A DNA stretch of 64,000 bases from Vibrio taketomensis (GTDB taxonomy: Bacteria > Pseudomonadota > Gammaproteobacteria > Enterobacterales > Vibrionaceae). Below, piece after piece: positions 21,379-33,031 of the stretch. The notes beneath the pieces are model-generated. The model made no database searches. It was given only the letters and a program-made list of their open reading frames with translations, and was not told where the DNA came from. The stretch covers positions 2,232,001-2,296,000 of the forward strand of contig NZ_AP019649.1 of the NCBI RefSeq assembly GCF_009938165.1. The letters run 5' to 3'. The position numbers were made by a program, and so were the translations under genes. Numbering within the stretch: the first letter of the stretch is position 1; each line of letters begins with the position of its first letter.

Positions 21379-21400
21379 AAAGGGCTCGTTTGAGCCCTTT
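21379..21400. terminator. Terminator after lnt
   Basis: AAAGGGCTC-n4-GAGCCCTTT, closing the miaB-lnt cluster. Between lnt (plus) and ybeL (minus), so it may act in both directions. Confidence 0.8.
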
Positions 21401-21441
21401 CGTTTATTTGACATTTGATTTATCGTCAATCACATCATTCA

Positions 21442-21911
21442 CTATGGTTTCAGCGCCTTACGAGAAAAGGCTTTGTGTCCACATTGAGTACAAGGAATGA
21501 TCACCGTTGGGTGATTGTATTGCGTTTGATGACCACAGTGGTCGCACACCAATGTACCTAAACCTATCACCTCACCTGCTTGGTAAAGTCCTTGATGCTC
21601 TAAATCGGCAAACAACTCAACCCATTCCACTTTGGTCCGGTCAGTAATTTCCAACAGTCCCTGCCAGATTGAATCGGCCACCATCAAATAAAATGGGCCT
21701 TTTTCGATTCCTCGTAGCTATCGGCAAATTCTTTGAGATCCGACTTAACGTAAGCCGAAATCAATGCCAATTCGTCTTTGGTCATATCATTGGCCGCCTC
21801 AACATATTTACCTGAGGTTTCTAGCACATGACTCACTTCTTCTGGACTATGTTTGAGTGCATCAACCACATCTTCAAACATTTCTTCATAACCCGCTTTA
21901 CGTTTAGGCAT
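21442..21911 (-). pseudogene. ybeL: Zinc-ribbon protein YbeL (DUF1451), frameshifted
   Basis: Two adjacent frames make one DUF1451 protein. The first (21911 to 21684) starts MPKRKAGYEEMF after a strong GGGGGTG site and codes a helical region ending SYEESKKAHFI-stop. The second (to 21442) carries LMVADSIWQ and a C-terminal four-cysteine zinc ribbon (CDHCGHQ ... CTQCGHK). Adding one G/C at about 21695-21699 joins them as ..EESKKGPFYLMVADSIWQ.., giving 156 residues. E. coli ybeL also lies beside leuS. Function unknown in the family. Confidence 0.88.
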
Positions 21912-22148
21912 AGACACCCCCTTGTAATTCTCGGTAGGCTGACTGCTCAGCCATGTCGTCATAAAAACAGGACTTCACACCGCACAATTTACTACGACAC
22001 AAAGCGATAAAGCCGCTAACATCACCGCAAAGTCAACGATGAACAGTGTTGGCTATTGTTGAACTCTACTCCTTTATGTATTCTATGACGATCAATTATT
22101 GTCTGTTCTAACTGAACTCACATTTTCCACGATAACCGGATATCATCG

Positions 22149-24722
22149 ATGCAAGAGCAATATAACCCACAAGATATTGAACAGAAGGTTCAACAGCACT
22201 GGGACAACAACAAGACCTTTGTTGTAAGTGAAGACCCAAACAAAGAAAAATTCTACTGTTTATCAATGTTCCCATACCCAAGTGGCCGACTGCACATGGG
22301 TCACGTGCGTAACTACACCATCGGTGATGTGGTATCTCGTTTCCAACGTCTACAAGGCAAAAACGTAATGCAACCTATCGGTTGGGATGCATTCGGTCTT
22401 CCAGCGGAAAACGCAGCAGTAAAAAACAACACTGCCCCTGCGCCTTGGACATACGAAAACATCGAATACATGAAAAACCAGCTTAAGCTGCTAGGTTTTG
22501 GCTACGACTGGAATCGTGAATTCGCAACTTGTACACCTGAATACTACCGCTGGGAACAAGAGTTCTTCACTAAGCTGTACGAAAAAGGTCTGGTTTACAA
22601 AAAGACTTCTTCTGTTAACTGGTGTCCAAATGACCAAACTGTTCTTGCTAACGAACAGGTGGAAGATGGTTGCTGCTGGCGTTGTGACACTCCGGTAGAA
22701 CAAAAAGAAATCCCACAGTGGTTTATTAAGATCACTGAATACGCTCAAGAGCTACTTGACGATCTAGACAAGCTCGAAGGCTGGCCAGAGATGGTTAAAA
22801 CCATGCAGCGCAACTGGATTGGTCGATCTGAAGGTGTTGAGCTTAAGTTTGAAGTTCAAGGTCAACAAGACCTTGAAGTGTACACAACGCGCCCTGACAC
22901 GCTAATGGGTGTAACTTACGTCGGTATCGCAGCAGGTCACCCTCTAGCAACGCTAGCGGCTGAGAATAACCCAGAGCTAGCGAAATTTATCGACGAGTGT
23001 AAAAACACTAAAGTGGCAGAAGCCGAGCTTGCGACAATGGAGAAAAAAGGTATGGCGACTGGCCTTACTGCAATTCATCCATTAAACGGTCGTGAAGTGC
23101 CAATCTACGTTGCTAACTTTGTACTGATGGATTACGGCACAGGTGCGGTAATGGCGGTTCCTGCTCACGACCAACGTGACTTTGAATTCGCAACCAAATA
23201 CGGCCTAGACATCATTCCAGTAATCAAGCCAGTTGATGGTAGCGAGCTTGATGTTTCTGAAGCGGCATACACTGAGAAAGGTGTACTGTTCGATTCAGGC
23301 GAATTCGATGGCCTTGAATTCCAAGCAGCATTCGATGCAATTGCAGCAAAACTAGAATCTGAAGGCAAAGGCACTAAGACGGTTAACTTCCGTCTACGTG
23401 ACTGGGGCGTATCTCGTCAACGTTACTGGGGCGCACCAATCCCAATGGTAACCACTGAAGACGGTCAAGTTCACCCTGTACCAGCAGACCAACTACCAGT
23501 GATTCTTCCAGAAGACGTGGTAATGGATGGCGTAACGAGCCCAATCAAAGCAGACAAAGAATGGGCGAAGACCACATTCAACGGCGAACCAGCACTACGT
23601 GAAACTGACACCTTCGATACCTTTATGGAATCATCTTGGTACTACGCACGTTACTGTTCACCACAAGCTGATGACATTCTAGATCCAGAAAAAGCGAACT
23701 ACTGGCTACCAGTAGACCAGTACATCGGTGGTATCGAGCACGCTTGTATGCACCTATTGTACTCACGCTTCTTCCACAAACTACTGCGTGATGCTGGTTA
23801 CGTAACGTCTGATGAACCGTTCAAACAGCTACTATGCCAAGGCATGGTACTAGCAGATGCATTCTTCTACACCAATGAAAAAGGTGGTAAAGAATGGGTT
23901 GCTCCAACAGAAGTAAAAGTAGAGCGTGACGGTAAAGGTCGCATCACTTCAGCTGTTGATAGCGAAGGTCGTGACGTTGAGCACTCAGGCATGATCAAAA
24001 TGTCTAAGTCTAAAAACAACGGTATTGACCCACAAGAGATGGTAGATAAGTACGGTGCTGACACGGTACGTCTATTTATGATGTTTGCCTCACCAGCAGA
24101 CATGACGCTTGAGTGGCAAGAATCTGGCGTTGAAGGTGCTAACCGCTTCCTAAAACGTGTTTGGAAACTAGTGAAAGAGCACACTACAAAAGGCGCAGCA
24201 GAAACGGTTGATGCAGCAGCACTGTCTGGTGAGCAAAAAGCACTACGCCGTGACGTACACAAAACTATCGCTAAAGTGAGCGATGACATTGCGCGTCGTC
24301 AAACGTTCAACACAGCCATCGCAGCGATCATGGAACTGATGAACAAGCTAGCGAAAGCGCCACAAGAATCCGTACAAGATCGTGCCATTCTTGATGAAGC
24401 GCTAAAAGCAGTCGTGGCGATGCTATATCCTATCACTCCGCATATCTCTTACGAGCTATGGGTTGCACTGGGTGAATCAGACATCGATAACGCGGTATGG
24501 CCAACGTTTGATGAAAAAGCACTCGTTGAAGACGAAAAAACCGTTGTTGTTCAAGTGAACGGTAAACTTCGTGCGAAACTAACGGTTGCGGCAGATGCAA
24601 CCAAAGAGCAAGTGGAAGAGCTTGGTCTAAACGATGAAAACGTGACTAAATTCACTGATGGCTTAACCATCCGCAAAGTGATTTATGTACCGGGTAAACT
24701 ACTAAACATCGTTGCGAACTAA
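22149..24722 (+). CDS. leuS: Leucyl-tRNA synthetase
   Basis: 857 residues (E. coli 860). Class I aminoacyl-tRNA synthetase: HIGH-type motif HMGH at about 49, a CP1 editing domain (TTRPDTLMG and [10 protein letters not shown]), and the KMSKS loop near 620. Strong codon bias. Divergent from ybeL; the 240-bp gap shows no leader peptide rich in leucine codons. Confidence 0.97.
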   Translation: MQEQYNPQDIEQKVQQHWDNNKTFVVSEDPNKEKFYCLSMFPYPSGRLHMGHVRNYTIGDVVSRFQRLQGKNVMQPIGWDAFGLPAENAAVKNNTAPAPWTYENIEYMKNQLKLLGFGYDWNREFATCTPEYYRWEQEFFTKLYEKGLVYKKTSSVNWCPNDQTVLANEQVEDGCCWRCDTPVEQKEIPQWFIKITEYAQELLDDLDKLEGWPEMVKTMQRNWIGRSEGVELKFEVQGQQDLEVYTTRPDTLMGVTYVGIAAGHPLATLAAENNPELAKFIDECKNTKVAEAELATMEKKGMATGLTAIHPLNGREVPIYVANFVLMDYGTGAVMAVPAHDQRDFEFATKYGLDIIPVIKPVDGSELDVSEAAYTEKGVLFDSGEFDGLEFQAAFDAIAAKLESEGKGTKTVNFRLRDWGVSRQRYWGAPIPMVTTEDGQVHPVPADQLPVILPEDVVMDGVTSPIKADKEWAKTTFNGEPALRETDTFDTFMESSWYYARYCSPQADDILDPEKANYWLPVDQYIGGIEHACMHLLYSRFFHKLLRDAGYVTSDEPFKQLLCQGMVLADAFFYTNEKGGKEWVAPTEVKVERDGKGRITSAVDSEGRDVEHSGMIKMSKSKNNGIDPQEMVDKYGADTVRLFMMFASPADMTLEWQESGVEGANRFLKRVWKLVKEHTTKGAAETVDAAALSGEQKALRRDVHKTIAKVSDDIARRQTFNTAIAAIMELMNKLAKAPQESVQDRAILDEALKAVVAMLYPITPHISYELWVALGESDIDNAVWPTFDEKALVEDEKTVVVQVNGKLRAKLTVAADATKEQVEELGLNDENVTKFTDGLTIRKVIYVPGKLLNIVAN

Positions 24723-24805
24723 TTGGTTTTGACCAATTAAGTCGCACCTTCCTCACAATGAAGATGCTGATAACTTGGCATCTTTGTTGGAGAAAGAGAC
24801 AATAT

Positions 24806-24832
24806 AAACAGGGTAGCTTTTCTACCCTGTTT
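24806..24832 (+). terminator. Terminator of leuS
   Basis: AAACAGGGTAG-n5-CTACCCTGTTT, 84 bp after leuS. A weaker AAGATGC/GCATCTT stem precedes it at about 24763-24784. Confidence 0.8.
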
Positions 24833-24913
24833 AATATTTATCTCAACCTATTCAATACCATGATTTGATGAGTAGTTTGAGATAAATAACCAATAACAGA
24901 GAGCCGTACGTCA

Positions 24914-25561
24914 ATGCGTCTATTTTCTTTTTCTTCTATCAAGTTAGCGAGTGTCGTGCTAACTGCTAGCCTTTTGACTGCTTGTGGTTTCCATTTGCGT
25001 GGTGATTACTCGATTCCTGAAGAGCTCGACACCATGTCTCTCACCAGCTACGACCAATACAGTACCTTTACTCGCATGGTGCGCTCACAACTGCGTATGA
25101 GTGAAGTAAAAATCGTTCCACCAGCCGCCAACATCCCGAATTTACACCTTCTTAGTGAAGGTGTGGGTGAACGTACACTATCGCTATACCAAAACACCCG
25201 TGCCGCTGAAAAAGAACTGACTTTCCGCGCTTCATATCGAGTAACAATTCCTGATCTTGGTGCGCGTACATTTTCAACTAGTGTAACTCGCAGCTATTTG
25301 GACAACCCATTAACGGCACTGGCAAAATCGGTTGAACGCGACATGATCGAAGATGAGATGCGCAAACTGGCTGCCACTCAAATTATTCGTCAAATGGGTC
25401 GTCTAAAAGCAGATATCGAAGCGGGCACGATGCTAACTGGCCAAGAACTGGATGAGCAACAAGCTCGCGAACGTGCTCAACAGCAAGAACAATACGAAAT
25501 CAAAACCATCGAAAACGACACCAATTCTCTTGATATAGAGCAGCCATTGCTTGAGCAATAA
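24914..25561 (+). CDS. lptE: LPS-assembly lipoprotein LptE
   Basis: 215 residues. Lipoprotein signal with lipobox LLTAC (C24) followed by the family mark GFHLRG. It forms the plug of the LptD outer-membrane translocon that inserts LPS. The last 45 residues are Gln/Glu-rich and low in complexity, longer than in E. coli. First gene of lptE-holA, which are 9 bp apart. Confidence 0.94.
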   Translation: MRLFSFSSIKLASVVLTASLLTACGFHLRGDYSIPEELDTMSLTSYDQYSTFTRMVRSQLRMSEVKIVPPAANIPNLHLLSEGVGERTLSLYQNTRAAEKELTFRASYRVTIPDLGARTFSTSVTRSYLDNPLTALAKSVERDMIEDEMRKLAATQIIRQMGRLKADIEAGTMLTGQELDEQQARERAQQQEQYEIKTIENDTNSLDIEQPLLEQ

Positions 25562-25570
25562 GAGATAGTC

Positions 25571-26584
25571 ATGCGTATTTTTGCTGACCGCCTAGCGGAT
25601 CAACTGAGCAAACAGCTCCACCCTATTTATTTGTTGTTCGGCACTGAACCACTGCTACTGCAGGAATCACGTCAAGCCATTCAACAAACCGCGAAACAAC
25701 AAGGATTCGAAGAACGGCATCGATTTGCAGTCGATGCCAGCTTCGACTGGAATCAGGTCTACGACTGTTGCCAAGCACTGAGCCTATTCTCTTCGCGTCA
25801 ATTAATTGAGTTAGAGTTACCAGAGGCTGGCGTTAATGCCGCAATTGCCAAAGAATTAGTCAGCGTAGCAGAAATGCTTCACCCTGATATTCTATTGGTG
25901 ATCATTGGGAGTAAACTGACCAAGGCGCAAGAGAGTGCGAAGTGGTTTAAAACCTTAAACAGTCAAGGCTGCTGGGTGAGTTGCTTAACACCCGATCTAC
26001 AGCGTTTACCGCAATTTGTACAAAGTCGCTGCCGTTCATTGGGGTTAAAACCCGATGCAGAAGCGGTACAAATGCTCACACAATGGCATGAGGGTAACCT
26101 GTTTGCGCTCACTCAAAGCCTTGAAAAACTCGCGCTGCTCTACCCTGACGGAGAACTGACATTAATTCGCTTAGAAGAGTCACTCAGTCGCCATAATCAC
26201 TTTACTGCTTTTCACTGGGTAGATGCATTATTGGCAGGCAAAGGCAATCGTGCCCAACGAATTTTGCGTCAGCTTGAAGCTGAAGGGACAGAAGTTGTAA
26301 TACTTGTACGCACCGTGCAAAAAGAGTTAACTCAGCTTCTTCAGATGCAAATGCAGGCACAACACAGCACTGTCTCTCAAGTATTTGATAGTTTCAGAGT
26401 TTGGCAAAACAAGCGCCCGCTATACTCCGCAGCCATGCAACGCTTAACAATTCAACGGTTGCACGCCTTGATGCAACTTTTGGCCAAAATTGAAATCTTA
26501 ACTAAAACTCAATATGACCAATCAAGCTGGCCATTATTACACCAACTGAGTGTGGAGCTTTGCTTACCTCAAGTGAAGCTATAA
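25571..26584 (+). CDS. holA: DNA polymerase III delta subunit HolA
   Basis: 337 residues (E. coli 343). Clamp-loader subunit that opens the beta clamp. LYLLFGTEP-type start (IYLLFGTEPLLLQE) and the AAA+-like fold with FDW and SLFSSRQLIELELP segments are typical. Translationally close to lptE. Confidence 0.93.
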   Translation: MRIFADRLADQLSKQLHPIYLLFGTEPLLLQESRQAIQQTAKQQGFEERHRFAVDASFDWNQVYDCCQALSLFSSRQLIELELPEAGVNAAIAKELVSVAEMLHPDILLVIIGSKLTKAQESAKWFKTLNSQGCWVSCLTPDLQRLPQFVQSRCRSLGLKPDAEAVQMLTQWHEGNLFALTQSLEKLALLYPDGELTLIRLEESLSRHNHFTAFHWVDALLAGKGNRAQRILRQLEAEGTEVVILVRTVQKELTQLLQMQMQAQHSTVSQVFDSFRVWQNKRPLYSAAMQRLTIQRLHALMQLLAKIEILTKTQYDQSSWPLLHQLSVELCLPQVKL

Positions 26585-26659
26585 AAACGTGATATAATCC
26601 CCGGTCTATATTTATTCAAAGAAACTATGGCACTCATCAGTGCCTTTGAGGATATCAAC

Positions 26660-26977
26660 TTGCAACACCAAACACTTAACGCCTTTTTAGTAGACAAAGC
26701 AGACGACATGAAAGCACAAGATATTCAAACTATCGATGTGCAAGGTAAATCAAGCATTACTGATTTTATGATTGTTTGTACGGGTACTTCAAAGCGTCAT
26801 GTCGCCTCTATTGCTGATCACGTTGCACGTGAAGCGAAACTTGCCGGCCTTGAACCGCTTGCAATCGATGGTGAAAATGAAGGTGAATGGGTCGTGGTTG
26901 ATATGGGTGATACCATCTTGCACGTGATGCAAGAAGAACAACGCGAAATGTACCAACTAGAAAAGCTTTGGGGCTAA
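26660..26977 (+). CDS. rsfS: Ribosome silencing factor RsfS
   Basis: 105 residues from a TTG start at 26660 that has GAGGA 7 nt upstream and gives exactly the E. coli length. The frame is open to an ATG at 26627 (116 residues), but that ATG has a poor ribosome-binding site and adds non-conserved residues. RsfS binds L14 (uL14) and blocks 30S-50S joining in starvation. The [15 protein letters not shown] and [17 protein letters not shown] stretches are diagnostic. A TATAAT box at about 26590 may give it its own promoter. Confidence 0.92.
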   Translation: MQHQTLNAFLVDKADDMKAQDIQTIDVQGKSSITDFMIVCTGTSKRHVASIADHVAREAKLAGLEPLAIDGENEGEWVVVDMGDTILHVMQEEQREMYQLEKLWG

Positions 26978-26980
26978 GCG

Positions 26981-27451
26981 ATGAAACTGCAGTTAATCGC
27001 CGTAGGCACTAAGATGCCTAAATGGGTCGAAGAAGGCTTTCAGGAATACAAACGTCGCTTTCCTCACGACATGCCACTTGAACTGGTCGAAATTACCGCA
27101 GGAAAACGCGGTAAAAACGCTGACATTGCAAGAATTCTGCAAAAAGAAGGCGAAGCTATGCTTGCCGCCGTGCCAAAAGGCAACCGAATTGTTACTCTCG
27201 ATATTCCAGGTAAAAAATGGGATACGCCACAATTGGCCGAGCAACTAGAAAGTTGGAAGCTGGATGGGCGCGATGTATCCATTCTAATTGGCGGCCCTGA
27301 AGGTCTTGCGCCAGCTTGCAAAGCAGCAGCCGATCAAAGTTGGTCTTTGTCAGCCCTAACCCTGCCTCATCCTTTAGTGCGCATTGTCATGGCTGAGAGT
27401 CTTTACCGTGCTTGGAGTATTACTGCCAACCACCCATATCATCGAGAATAG
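26981..27451 (+). CDS. rlmH: 23S rRNA pseudouridine-1915 N3-methyltransferase RlmH
   Basis: 156 residues (E. coli 155). SPOUT-class methyltransferase modifying m3-pseudouridine 1915 in helix 69. The knot region shows [10 protein letters not shown] and the C-terminus ..ANHPYHRE is invariant in the family. It begins 3 bp after rsfS and ends 6 bp before mrdA. Confidence 0.96.
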   Translation: MKLQLIAVGTKMPKWVEEGFQEYKRRFPHDMPLELVEITAGKRGKNADIARILQKEGEAMLAAVPKGNRIVTLDIPGKKWDTPQLAEQLESWKLDGRDVSILIGGPEGLAPACKAAADQSWSLSALTLPHPLVRIVMAESLYRAWSITANHPYHRE

Positions 27452-27457
27452 GCGTAG

Positions 27458-29350
27458 ATGTTGAGGAAGCGCACCAAAATTAGAGACTACCAAGAGGAGT
27501 CGCGACTGTTTGCCAGCCGCGCGATCGTCGCATTTCTTGGTATTGTGGTGATGATGGGTCTATTGATCACTAACTTGTATCACATTCAAGTTAATCAATA
27601 CCAAGATTATAAGACTCGCTCTAACGACAACCGAATCAAAATAGTACCTATTGCACCAAACCGCGGTCTGATTTATGACCGTAACGGGGTGTTACTAGCA
27701 GAAAACCGTCCGGTCTTTAGTCTGGAAATTACTCCAGAAAAAATTAAAGACATGGACGACACCATCGCTCGTCTCCAGCAAATCCTCGACATATCTCCTG
27801 AACAAGTTGAACGTTTCAAAAAGGAAATGCGTCAAACACGCCGTTTTAAATCGGTACCTATTTTGACTCAGTTGACAGAAGAGCAAGTCGCTAAGTTCTC
27901 CGTCAACCAACATAAATTTCCAGGTGTTACCGTTAACGCTAACCTGAAGCGTTTTTACCCTTATGGTGAAGTGCTTACTCACGTTATCGGCTACGTTTCA
28001 CGTATCAATGACCGTGATATGCAGCGCTTAGTGCGTGAAGAAAAAGACGCCAACTATCAAGCGACGCGTGACATAGGTAAGCTTGGTATTGAGCGCTACT
28101 ATGAAGATCTTCTTCACGGCACGGCCGGCTATCAAGAAGTGGAAGTCAACAGCCGAGGTCGAATTATTCGCGTATTAAAATACGTTCCACCAGTGCCGGG
28201 CAAAGATATTGTGTTAAACCTCGATATCGACCTGCAAATGTACGTTCACGACCTCCTCGCTGGTCGCCGTGGTAGTGCGGTCGTTTTGGATCCAGCCGAT
28301 AACGGCGTTTTGGCGATGGTATCGAGCCCAAGCTACGATCCGAACGCCTTTGTTCACGGTATTTCAGGTAAAGCTTACAACGCACTGTTGAATGATAAAA
28401 ACCGTCCACTGGTAAACCGTGCAACTTTAGGTATCTACCCTCCCGCATCGACGATCAAACCGATGATGGCAGTCGCAGCGTTAACAGAAGGTGTTATCAC
28501 TCCGTATACCACGCGTAACGATCCCGGTTACTGGAAAATACCAAACTCAAAAACTAAGCCATTCCGTGACTGGTTACGCTGGGGCCATGGTAAAGTTGAT
28601 GTGGTTAAGTCGATTGAAGAATCCGTGGATACTTTCTACTACCAGGTCGCCTATGATATGGGTATTGACCGTATCTCGCGTTGGATGATGATGTTCGGTT
28701 TTGGCGACTATACTGGGATTGATATTCACGAAGAAAGCAAAGCCAACATGCCAACCCGTGAGTGGAAAATGGCTCGCCATCGCACGCCATGGTATCAAGG
28801 CGATACGATTCCGGTCGGAATTGGCCAAGGGTATTGGACGGCAACCCCAATGCAAATTGCTAAAGCAACTTCAGTGATCGTGCATCACGGTAAGGTAATT
28901 GCCCCGCACCTATTGCGCGCCACCATTGAGAATGGTCAAGAGTTTAGCACCAACTCAATGGCTGAGATTCTGACTTACCCGCCAGTAGAAGGGGTTAAAG
29001 AACGTTATTGGGATATTGCGATTGAAGGTATGCGCCTGGTAAACAATGGCCGTAAAGGTACAGCCCGACGTGCGTTTGCTGGAACTCCATATGTGAGTGC
29101 TGGGAAATCTGGTACCGCACAGGTATTTGGTTTAGGCGAAAACGAAGAGTACAACGCAGATGAGATTGCCGAGCATTTGCGTGACCACGCACTCTTTACT
29201 GGCTTTGCTCCGGTTGACGATCCTAAAGTTATCGTTACCGTCGTGTTGGAAAACGCGGGTGGCGGTTCAAGCAATGGTGCGCCTGTCGTGCGTAAAGTAT
29301 TTGATCGAGTATTGGTAGAGAACAATATCGCTAAACACAAGGAAGAGTAA
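27458..29350 (+). CDS. mrdA: Penicillin-binding protein 2 (elongation transpeptidase)
   Basis: 630 residues. Cytoplasmic tail, one membrane helix (about 23-45), a pedestal domain, then a transpeptidase domain with the SxxK motif at S331 (PASTIKP), an SVD motif (EESVDTFYY) and KSGTAQ. It cross-links side-wall peptidoglycan with RodA. Its stop overlaps the rodA start. Confidence 0.96.
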   Translation: MLRKRTKIRDYQEESRLFASRAIVAFLGIVVMMGLLITNLYHIQVNQYQDYKTRSNDNRIKIVPIAPNRGLIYDRNGVLLAENRPVFSLEITPEKIKDMDDTIARLQQILDISPEQVERFKKEMRQTRRFKSVPILTQLTEEQVAKFSVNQHKFPGVTVNANLKRFYPYGEVLTHVIGYVSRINDRDMQRLVREEKDANYQATRDIGKLGIERYYEDLLHGTAGYQEVEVNSRGRIIRVLKYVPPVPGKDIVLNLDIDLQMYVHDLLAGRRGSAVVLDPADNGVLAMVSSPSYDPNAFVHGISGKAYNALLNDKNRPLVNRATLGIYPPASTIKPMMAVAALTEGVITPYTTRNDPGYWKIPNSKTKPFRDWLRWGHGKVDVVKSIEESVDTFYYQVAYDMGIDRISRWMMMFGFGDYTGIDIHEESKANMPTREWKMARHRTPWYQGDTIPVGIGQGYWTATPMQIAKATSVIVHHGKVIAPHLLRATIENGQEFSTNSMAEILTYPPVEGVKERYWDIAIEGMRLVNNGRKGTARRAFAGTPYVSAGKSGTAQVFGLGENEEYNADEIAEHLRDHALFTGFAPVDDPKVIVTVVLENAGGGSSNGAPVVRKVFDRVLVENNIAKHKEE

Positions 29351-30471
29351 TGGATTTTGCCCCGATAAATGGCCAGAACCGCTCGCTATTTGATCGCATC
29401 CACATCGACTTGCCACTACTACTTGGCATCATGGTGTTAATGGGATTCGGTCTAATCGTGATGTACAGTGCCAGTGGGCAAAGTCTTGCAATGATGGACC
29501 GCCAAGCAATGCGGATGGTTCTTGCCCTTGGGGTCATGGTGCTCTTGGCACAAATTCCCCCCAGAACCTATGAAAGTTTGGCGCCAATCATGTTTGTTGT
29601 CGGCGTGCTATTACTGCTTGGGGTGCTGTTTTTCGGCGAAATATCAAAAGGCGCACAACGGTGGTTGAACCTTGGTATTGTGCGCTTCCAGCCCTCAGAG
29701 CTCTTAAAACTTGCGGTGCCACTGATGGTGGCGCGTTATATAGGTCGCCGTTCTTTACCCGCCTCTTTTCAAACCATTGTCGCGTCATTGATAATGGTAT
29801 TAGTTCCCACTATTCTCATCGCTAAACAACCCGACCTCGGCACCTCAATCCTCATTGCAGCTTCTGGGATTTTCGTTATCTTCCTCGCGGGTATCAGCTG
29901 GAAAATCATTTTCTCCGCCATCTTTGTTGCCGCAAGCTTTGTCCCAATATTGTGGATATTCTTGATGCGTGAGTATCAAAAAGTGCGTGTGCGTACTCTA
30001 TTTGATCCAGAATCCGATCCGCTAGGGGCTGGCTATCACATCATTCAAAGCAAAATCGCGATTGGTTCAGGTGGTGTCTCTGGTAAAGGCTGGTTGCAAG
30101 GCACTCAATCACAGTTAGAGTTCTTACCTGAGCGGCATACTGACTTTATCTTTGCCGTAATTGCTGAAGAGTGGGGACTGATTGGCATTCTGATTCTACT
30201 GAGTTTGTATCTCTTTATCATTGGCCGAGGCTTATTGCTCGCCAGTCGTGCACAAACGCCGTTTGGTCGTATGATGGCTGGCAGTATTGTATTGAGCTTT
30301 TTTGTCTACGTTTTTGTGAACATTGGCATGGTTAGTGGTATTCTTCCCGTCGTGGGCGTACCACTACCTCTGATTAGCTATGGCGGAACCTCAATGGTCA
30401 CCCTGATGGCTGGCTTCGGTATTTTGATGTCTATTCACACTCATAAAAAAGCGTTTTCAAAGGCAAATTAA
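29350..30471 (+). CDS. mrdB: Rod-shape protein RodA (SEDS glycosyltransferase)
   Basis: 373 residues with about ten membrane helices. SEDS peptidoglycan polymerase paired with PBP2. The family stretches [36 protein letters not shown] and [12 protein letters not shown] are present. Overlaps mrdA by one base at the start and rlpA by one base at the end, a tightly coupled trio. Confidence 0.96.
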   Translation: MDFAPINGQNRSLFDRIHIDLPLLLGIMVLMGFGLIVMYSASGQSLAMMDRQAMRMVLALGVMVLLAQIPPRTYESLAPIMFVVGVLLLLGVLFFGEISKGAQRWLNLGIVRFQPSELLKLAVPLMVARYIGRRSLPASFQTIVASLIMVLVPTILIAKQPDLGTSILIAASGIFVIFLAGISWKIIFSAIFVAASFVPILWIFLMREYQKVRVRTLFDPESDPLGAGYHIIQSKIAIGSGGVSGKGWLQGTQSQLEFLPERHTDFIFAVIAEEWGLIGILILLSLYLFIIGRGLLLASRAQTPFGRMMAGSIVLSFFVYVFVNIGMVSGILPVVGVPLPLISYGGTSMVTLMAGFGILMSIHTHKKAFSKAN

Positions 30472-31313
30472 TGCAAACATTTTACAAAGTTGCCAGCTTA
30501 GCATTGCTAAGTAGTGTTATTGTTGGCTGTTCCTCTACGCCTACAGAACCAGAGCCAGTAGCTCCATCAACTCCTCCTCTTTCTCAATCGGATCGCTATC
30601 AAGAAGAGCGTTACGATCTCAAAGACGACACTGCCCCAGAAAAACCAATGTCGGTGGAGCACGTTGAAGACGCAATGCCTCAATATGAACCTTACAGTTT
30701 GGGTGGTACTCGTGATTACACCGTTCGCGGTAAACGCTACCACATCATTAAAGACCCTAAAGGCTTCAAACAAAAAGGCCAAGCATCTTGGTATGGTAAA
30801 AAATTCCATGGTCATCAAACTTCTATCGGTGAAGTGTATGATATGTATTCCATGTCCGCTGCCCATAAAGAGCTACCTCTACCAAGCTATGTAAAGGTAA
30901 CAAACCTTGGCAATGGGAAGAGCGCCATTGTACGCGTCAATGACCGCGGACCATTTCATGATGGACGTATTATCGATTTGAGTTTCGCTGCAGCAAAGAA
31001 GCTGGATGTGATAAAAACGGGTGTCGCCAATGTTGAAATTGAAGTGATCACCGTTGATAAACCGAACTCTCAAACAAAAAAACAAGCACTGCCAAAGTAC
31101 CAAATTCAGGTCGCTTCTTCGTCAAATAAAGAAAGAGTTGAAACTTTAGCGAACGATCTTGGTCAAAAGCTCTCGGTAGACAGCTTTGTAAACTCAGAAA
31201 ATGAGATTCATCGTGTAATTTTAGGCCCATTTGATGACTATGAGCTGACGCAAAAAACGTTAGAGCAAGTTAAACTACTGGGCTATTCGAGTGCCTTCGT
31301 AAGAAAAATTTAG
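30471..31313 (+). CDS. rlpA: Septal ring lytic transglycosylase lipoprotein RlpA
   Basis: 280 residues. Lipobox IVGC (C20), a Pro/Glu-rich linker, a double-psi beta-barrel domain (about 100-190: GQASWYGKKFHG and RVNDRGPFHDGRIIDLSFAAA) and a C-terminal SPOR domain (about 208-280) that binds denuded glycan at the septum. The catalytic D in NDRGPF is kept. Confidence 0.94.
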   Translation: MQTFYKVASLALLSSVIVGCSSTPTEPEPVAPSTPPLSQSDRYQEERYDLKDDTAPEKPMSVEHVEDAMPQYEPYSLGGTRDYTVRGKRYHIIKDPKGFKQKGQASWYGKKFHGHQTSIGEVYDMYSMSAAHKELPLPSYVKVTNLGNGKSAIVRVNDRGPFHDGRIIDLSFAAAKKLDVIKTGVANVEIEVITVDKPNSQTKKQALPKYQIQVASSSNKERVETLANDLGQKLSVDSFVNSENEIHRVILGPFDDYELTQKTLEQVKLLGYSSAFVRKI

Positions 31314-31402
31314 ATTCCTATCTTCTCAATCCTCCGTCTTGACTAGTTTGAAGCGGAGTTTCTGTTAAGATATGGGCAGTTCAAGATAAATCTGTAGTCA
31401 AT

Positions 31403-32581
31403 ATGAAAAAAACAACGTTACTTAAAACCGTTTTTGCGTCTTCTATTGCGCTTTCAACCACTTTTGCTTCGCAAGTGATTGCATCTCCAGTAGTTGTTCC
31501 TGATCCACCACAAATCGCAGCAAAAGGCTACGTATTGATGGATTACCATTCAGGTAAAGTTCTTGCTGAAAAAGAGATGAATACTAAATTGTCTCCAGCT
31601 AGCTTAACTAAAATGATGACGAGCTATGTAATCGGCCAAGAGCTTGCTCGTGGCAACATTAGCGAAAATGATGATGTGACGATCAGTCAAAATGCTTGGG
31701 CGAAGAACTTCCCTGATTCATCAAAGATGTTTATCGAAGTTGGCACCACGGTAAAAGTAAAAGAGCTTAACCAAGGTATCATCGTTCAATCAGGTAACGA
31801 TGCTTGTGTTGCAATGGCTGAGCACATTGCGGGTTCACAAGATGCATTTGTTGACCTAATGAACGCATGGGCAAACTCTTTGGGCATGAAAAATACCCAC
31901 TTTGCTAACGTACACGGTCTTGATAACCCAGACCTTTACTCGACGCCTTACGATATGGCGCTATTAGGTTCAGCATTGATCCGCGATGTTCCTGATGAAT
32001 ACCGTATCTACTCAGAGAAAAAATTCACTTACAACGGCATCACCCAATATAACCGTAACGGTTTGCTTTGGGATAAAAGCATGAACGTTGATGGCATTAA
32101 AACTGGCCACACCAGCAATGCAGGTTACAGCCTTGTAAGCTCTGCAACAGAAGGCAAAATGCGTTTAGTTGCCGTAGTGATGGGTACCAAAAATGCCAAC
32201 GCACGTAAAACTGAAAGTAAAAAGCTACTAAGCTACGGCTTCCGCTTCTTTGAAACGGTTGAACCACATAAAGCAGGTGAAACGTTCGTAGAAGAAAAAG
32301 TGTGGATGGGTGATAAAGACACGGTCGCTCTTGGCCTTGATCAAGACACTTATGTGACGCTACCACGCGGCCAAGCGAAGAACCTAAAAGCAAGTTTTGT
32401 ACTTGAAAAAGAACTTGAAGCCCCAATTACTAAGGGTGAAGTCGTTGGTAAGCTATACTACCAATTAGACGGTGAAGATATTGCAGAATACCCGCTTTTA
32501 GCGCTTGAAGATGTGCACCAAGGCAGCCTATTTAGCCGCCTATGGGATTACATCGTAATGCTAGTGAAAAGCCTATTCTAA
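31403..32581 (+). CDS. dacA: D-alanyl-D-alanine carboxypeptidase DacA (PBP5 type)
   Basis: 392 residues. Signal peptide (cleavage near A27), then a class A PBP fold: SxxK at S67-K70 (SPASLTK), SGN (VQSGNDACVAM) and KTG at 233-235. A beta-rich C-terminal domain and a final amphipathic helix (LFSRLWDYIVMLVKSLF) anchor it to the periplasmic face of the inner membrane. It trims the fifth D-Ala from side chains. Confidence 0.95.
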   Translation: MKKTTLLKTVFASSIALSTTFASQVIASPVVVPDPPQIAAKGYVLMDYHSGKVLAEKEMNTKLSPASLTKMMTSYVIGQELARGNISENDDVTISQNAWAKNFPDSSKMFIEVGTTVKVKELNQGIIVQSGNDACVAMAEHIAGSQDAFVDLMNAWANSLGMKNTHFANVHGLDNPDLYSTPYDMALLGSALIRDVPDEYRIYSEKKFTYNGITQYNRNGLLWDKSMNVDGIKTGHTSNAGYSLVSSATEGKMRLVAVVMGTKNANARKTESKKLLSYGFRFFETVEPHKAGETFVEEKVWMGDKDTVALGLDQDTYVTLPRGQAKNLKASFVLEKELEAPITKGEVVGKLYYQLDGEDIAEYPLLALEDVHQGSLFSRLWDYIVMLVKSLF

Positions 32582-32604
32582 CATCGGCGATAACGATCAT
32601 TCAG

Positions 32605-32632
32605 AAAGCCGCCAATAGGCGGCTTTTGTTTT
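32605..32632 (+). terminator. Terminator of dacA
   Basis: AAAGCCGCC-n4-GGCGGCTTTTGTTTTT, 24 bp after the stop. Strong stem and T-tract. Confidence 0.9.
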
Positions 32633-32725
32633 TCGTGTTGCTGCAGTGATAATCTTGAGATTCAATCTAATTGGCAGTAAGATTCCGCGCTGCTTAGATC
32701 AAACTTTCAACTTGGAGTTTCCAAC

Positions 32726-33004
32726 ATGTTGACCATCAACTCAGACGCTAAACTGAAAGACCTACTAGAGTTCCCTTGTAAATTTACTTACAAGGTTATG
32801 GGTTACGCTAAACCTGAACTACCAGAAAAGGTACTTGAAGTTATTCAACGCCATGCTCCAGGTGACTACAGTCCAACTGTTAAACCAAGCTCAAAAGGTA
32901 ACTACCACGCAGTGTCAGTTACTATCAAAGCGACGTCTATCGAACAAGTAGAAACGCTATACAAAGAGCTGGGCGAAATCGACATCGTACGCATGGTTCT
33001 ATAA
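32726..33004 (+). CDS. ybeD: YbeD (DUF493) family protein
   Basis: 92 residues with an ACT-like ferredoxin fold. The stretch [20 protein letters not shown] and the end EIDIVRMVL are nearly identical to E. coli YbeD. It sits between dacA and lipB as in enteric bacteria. The role is unproven; the position suggests a link with lipoate or cell-wall regulation. Confidence 0.93.
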   Translation: MLTINSDAKLKDLLEFPCKFTYKVMGYAKPELPEKVLEVIQRHAPGDYSPTVKPSSKGNYHAVSVTIKATSIEQVETLYKELGEIDIVRMVL

Positions 33005-33031
33005 CTTTATTTGAAAAATAAATTATTTTTG

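Noticed and set aside
22030..22148. Leucine attenuator peptide before leuS
   Set aside because: No short frame with a run of leucine codons and no terminator/antiterminator pair.
23867..24289. 140-codon minus-strand open frame
   Set aside because: Antisense to leuS, Ser-rich shadow composition typical of strongly biased codons.
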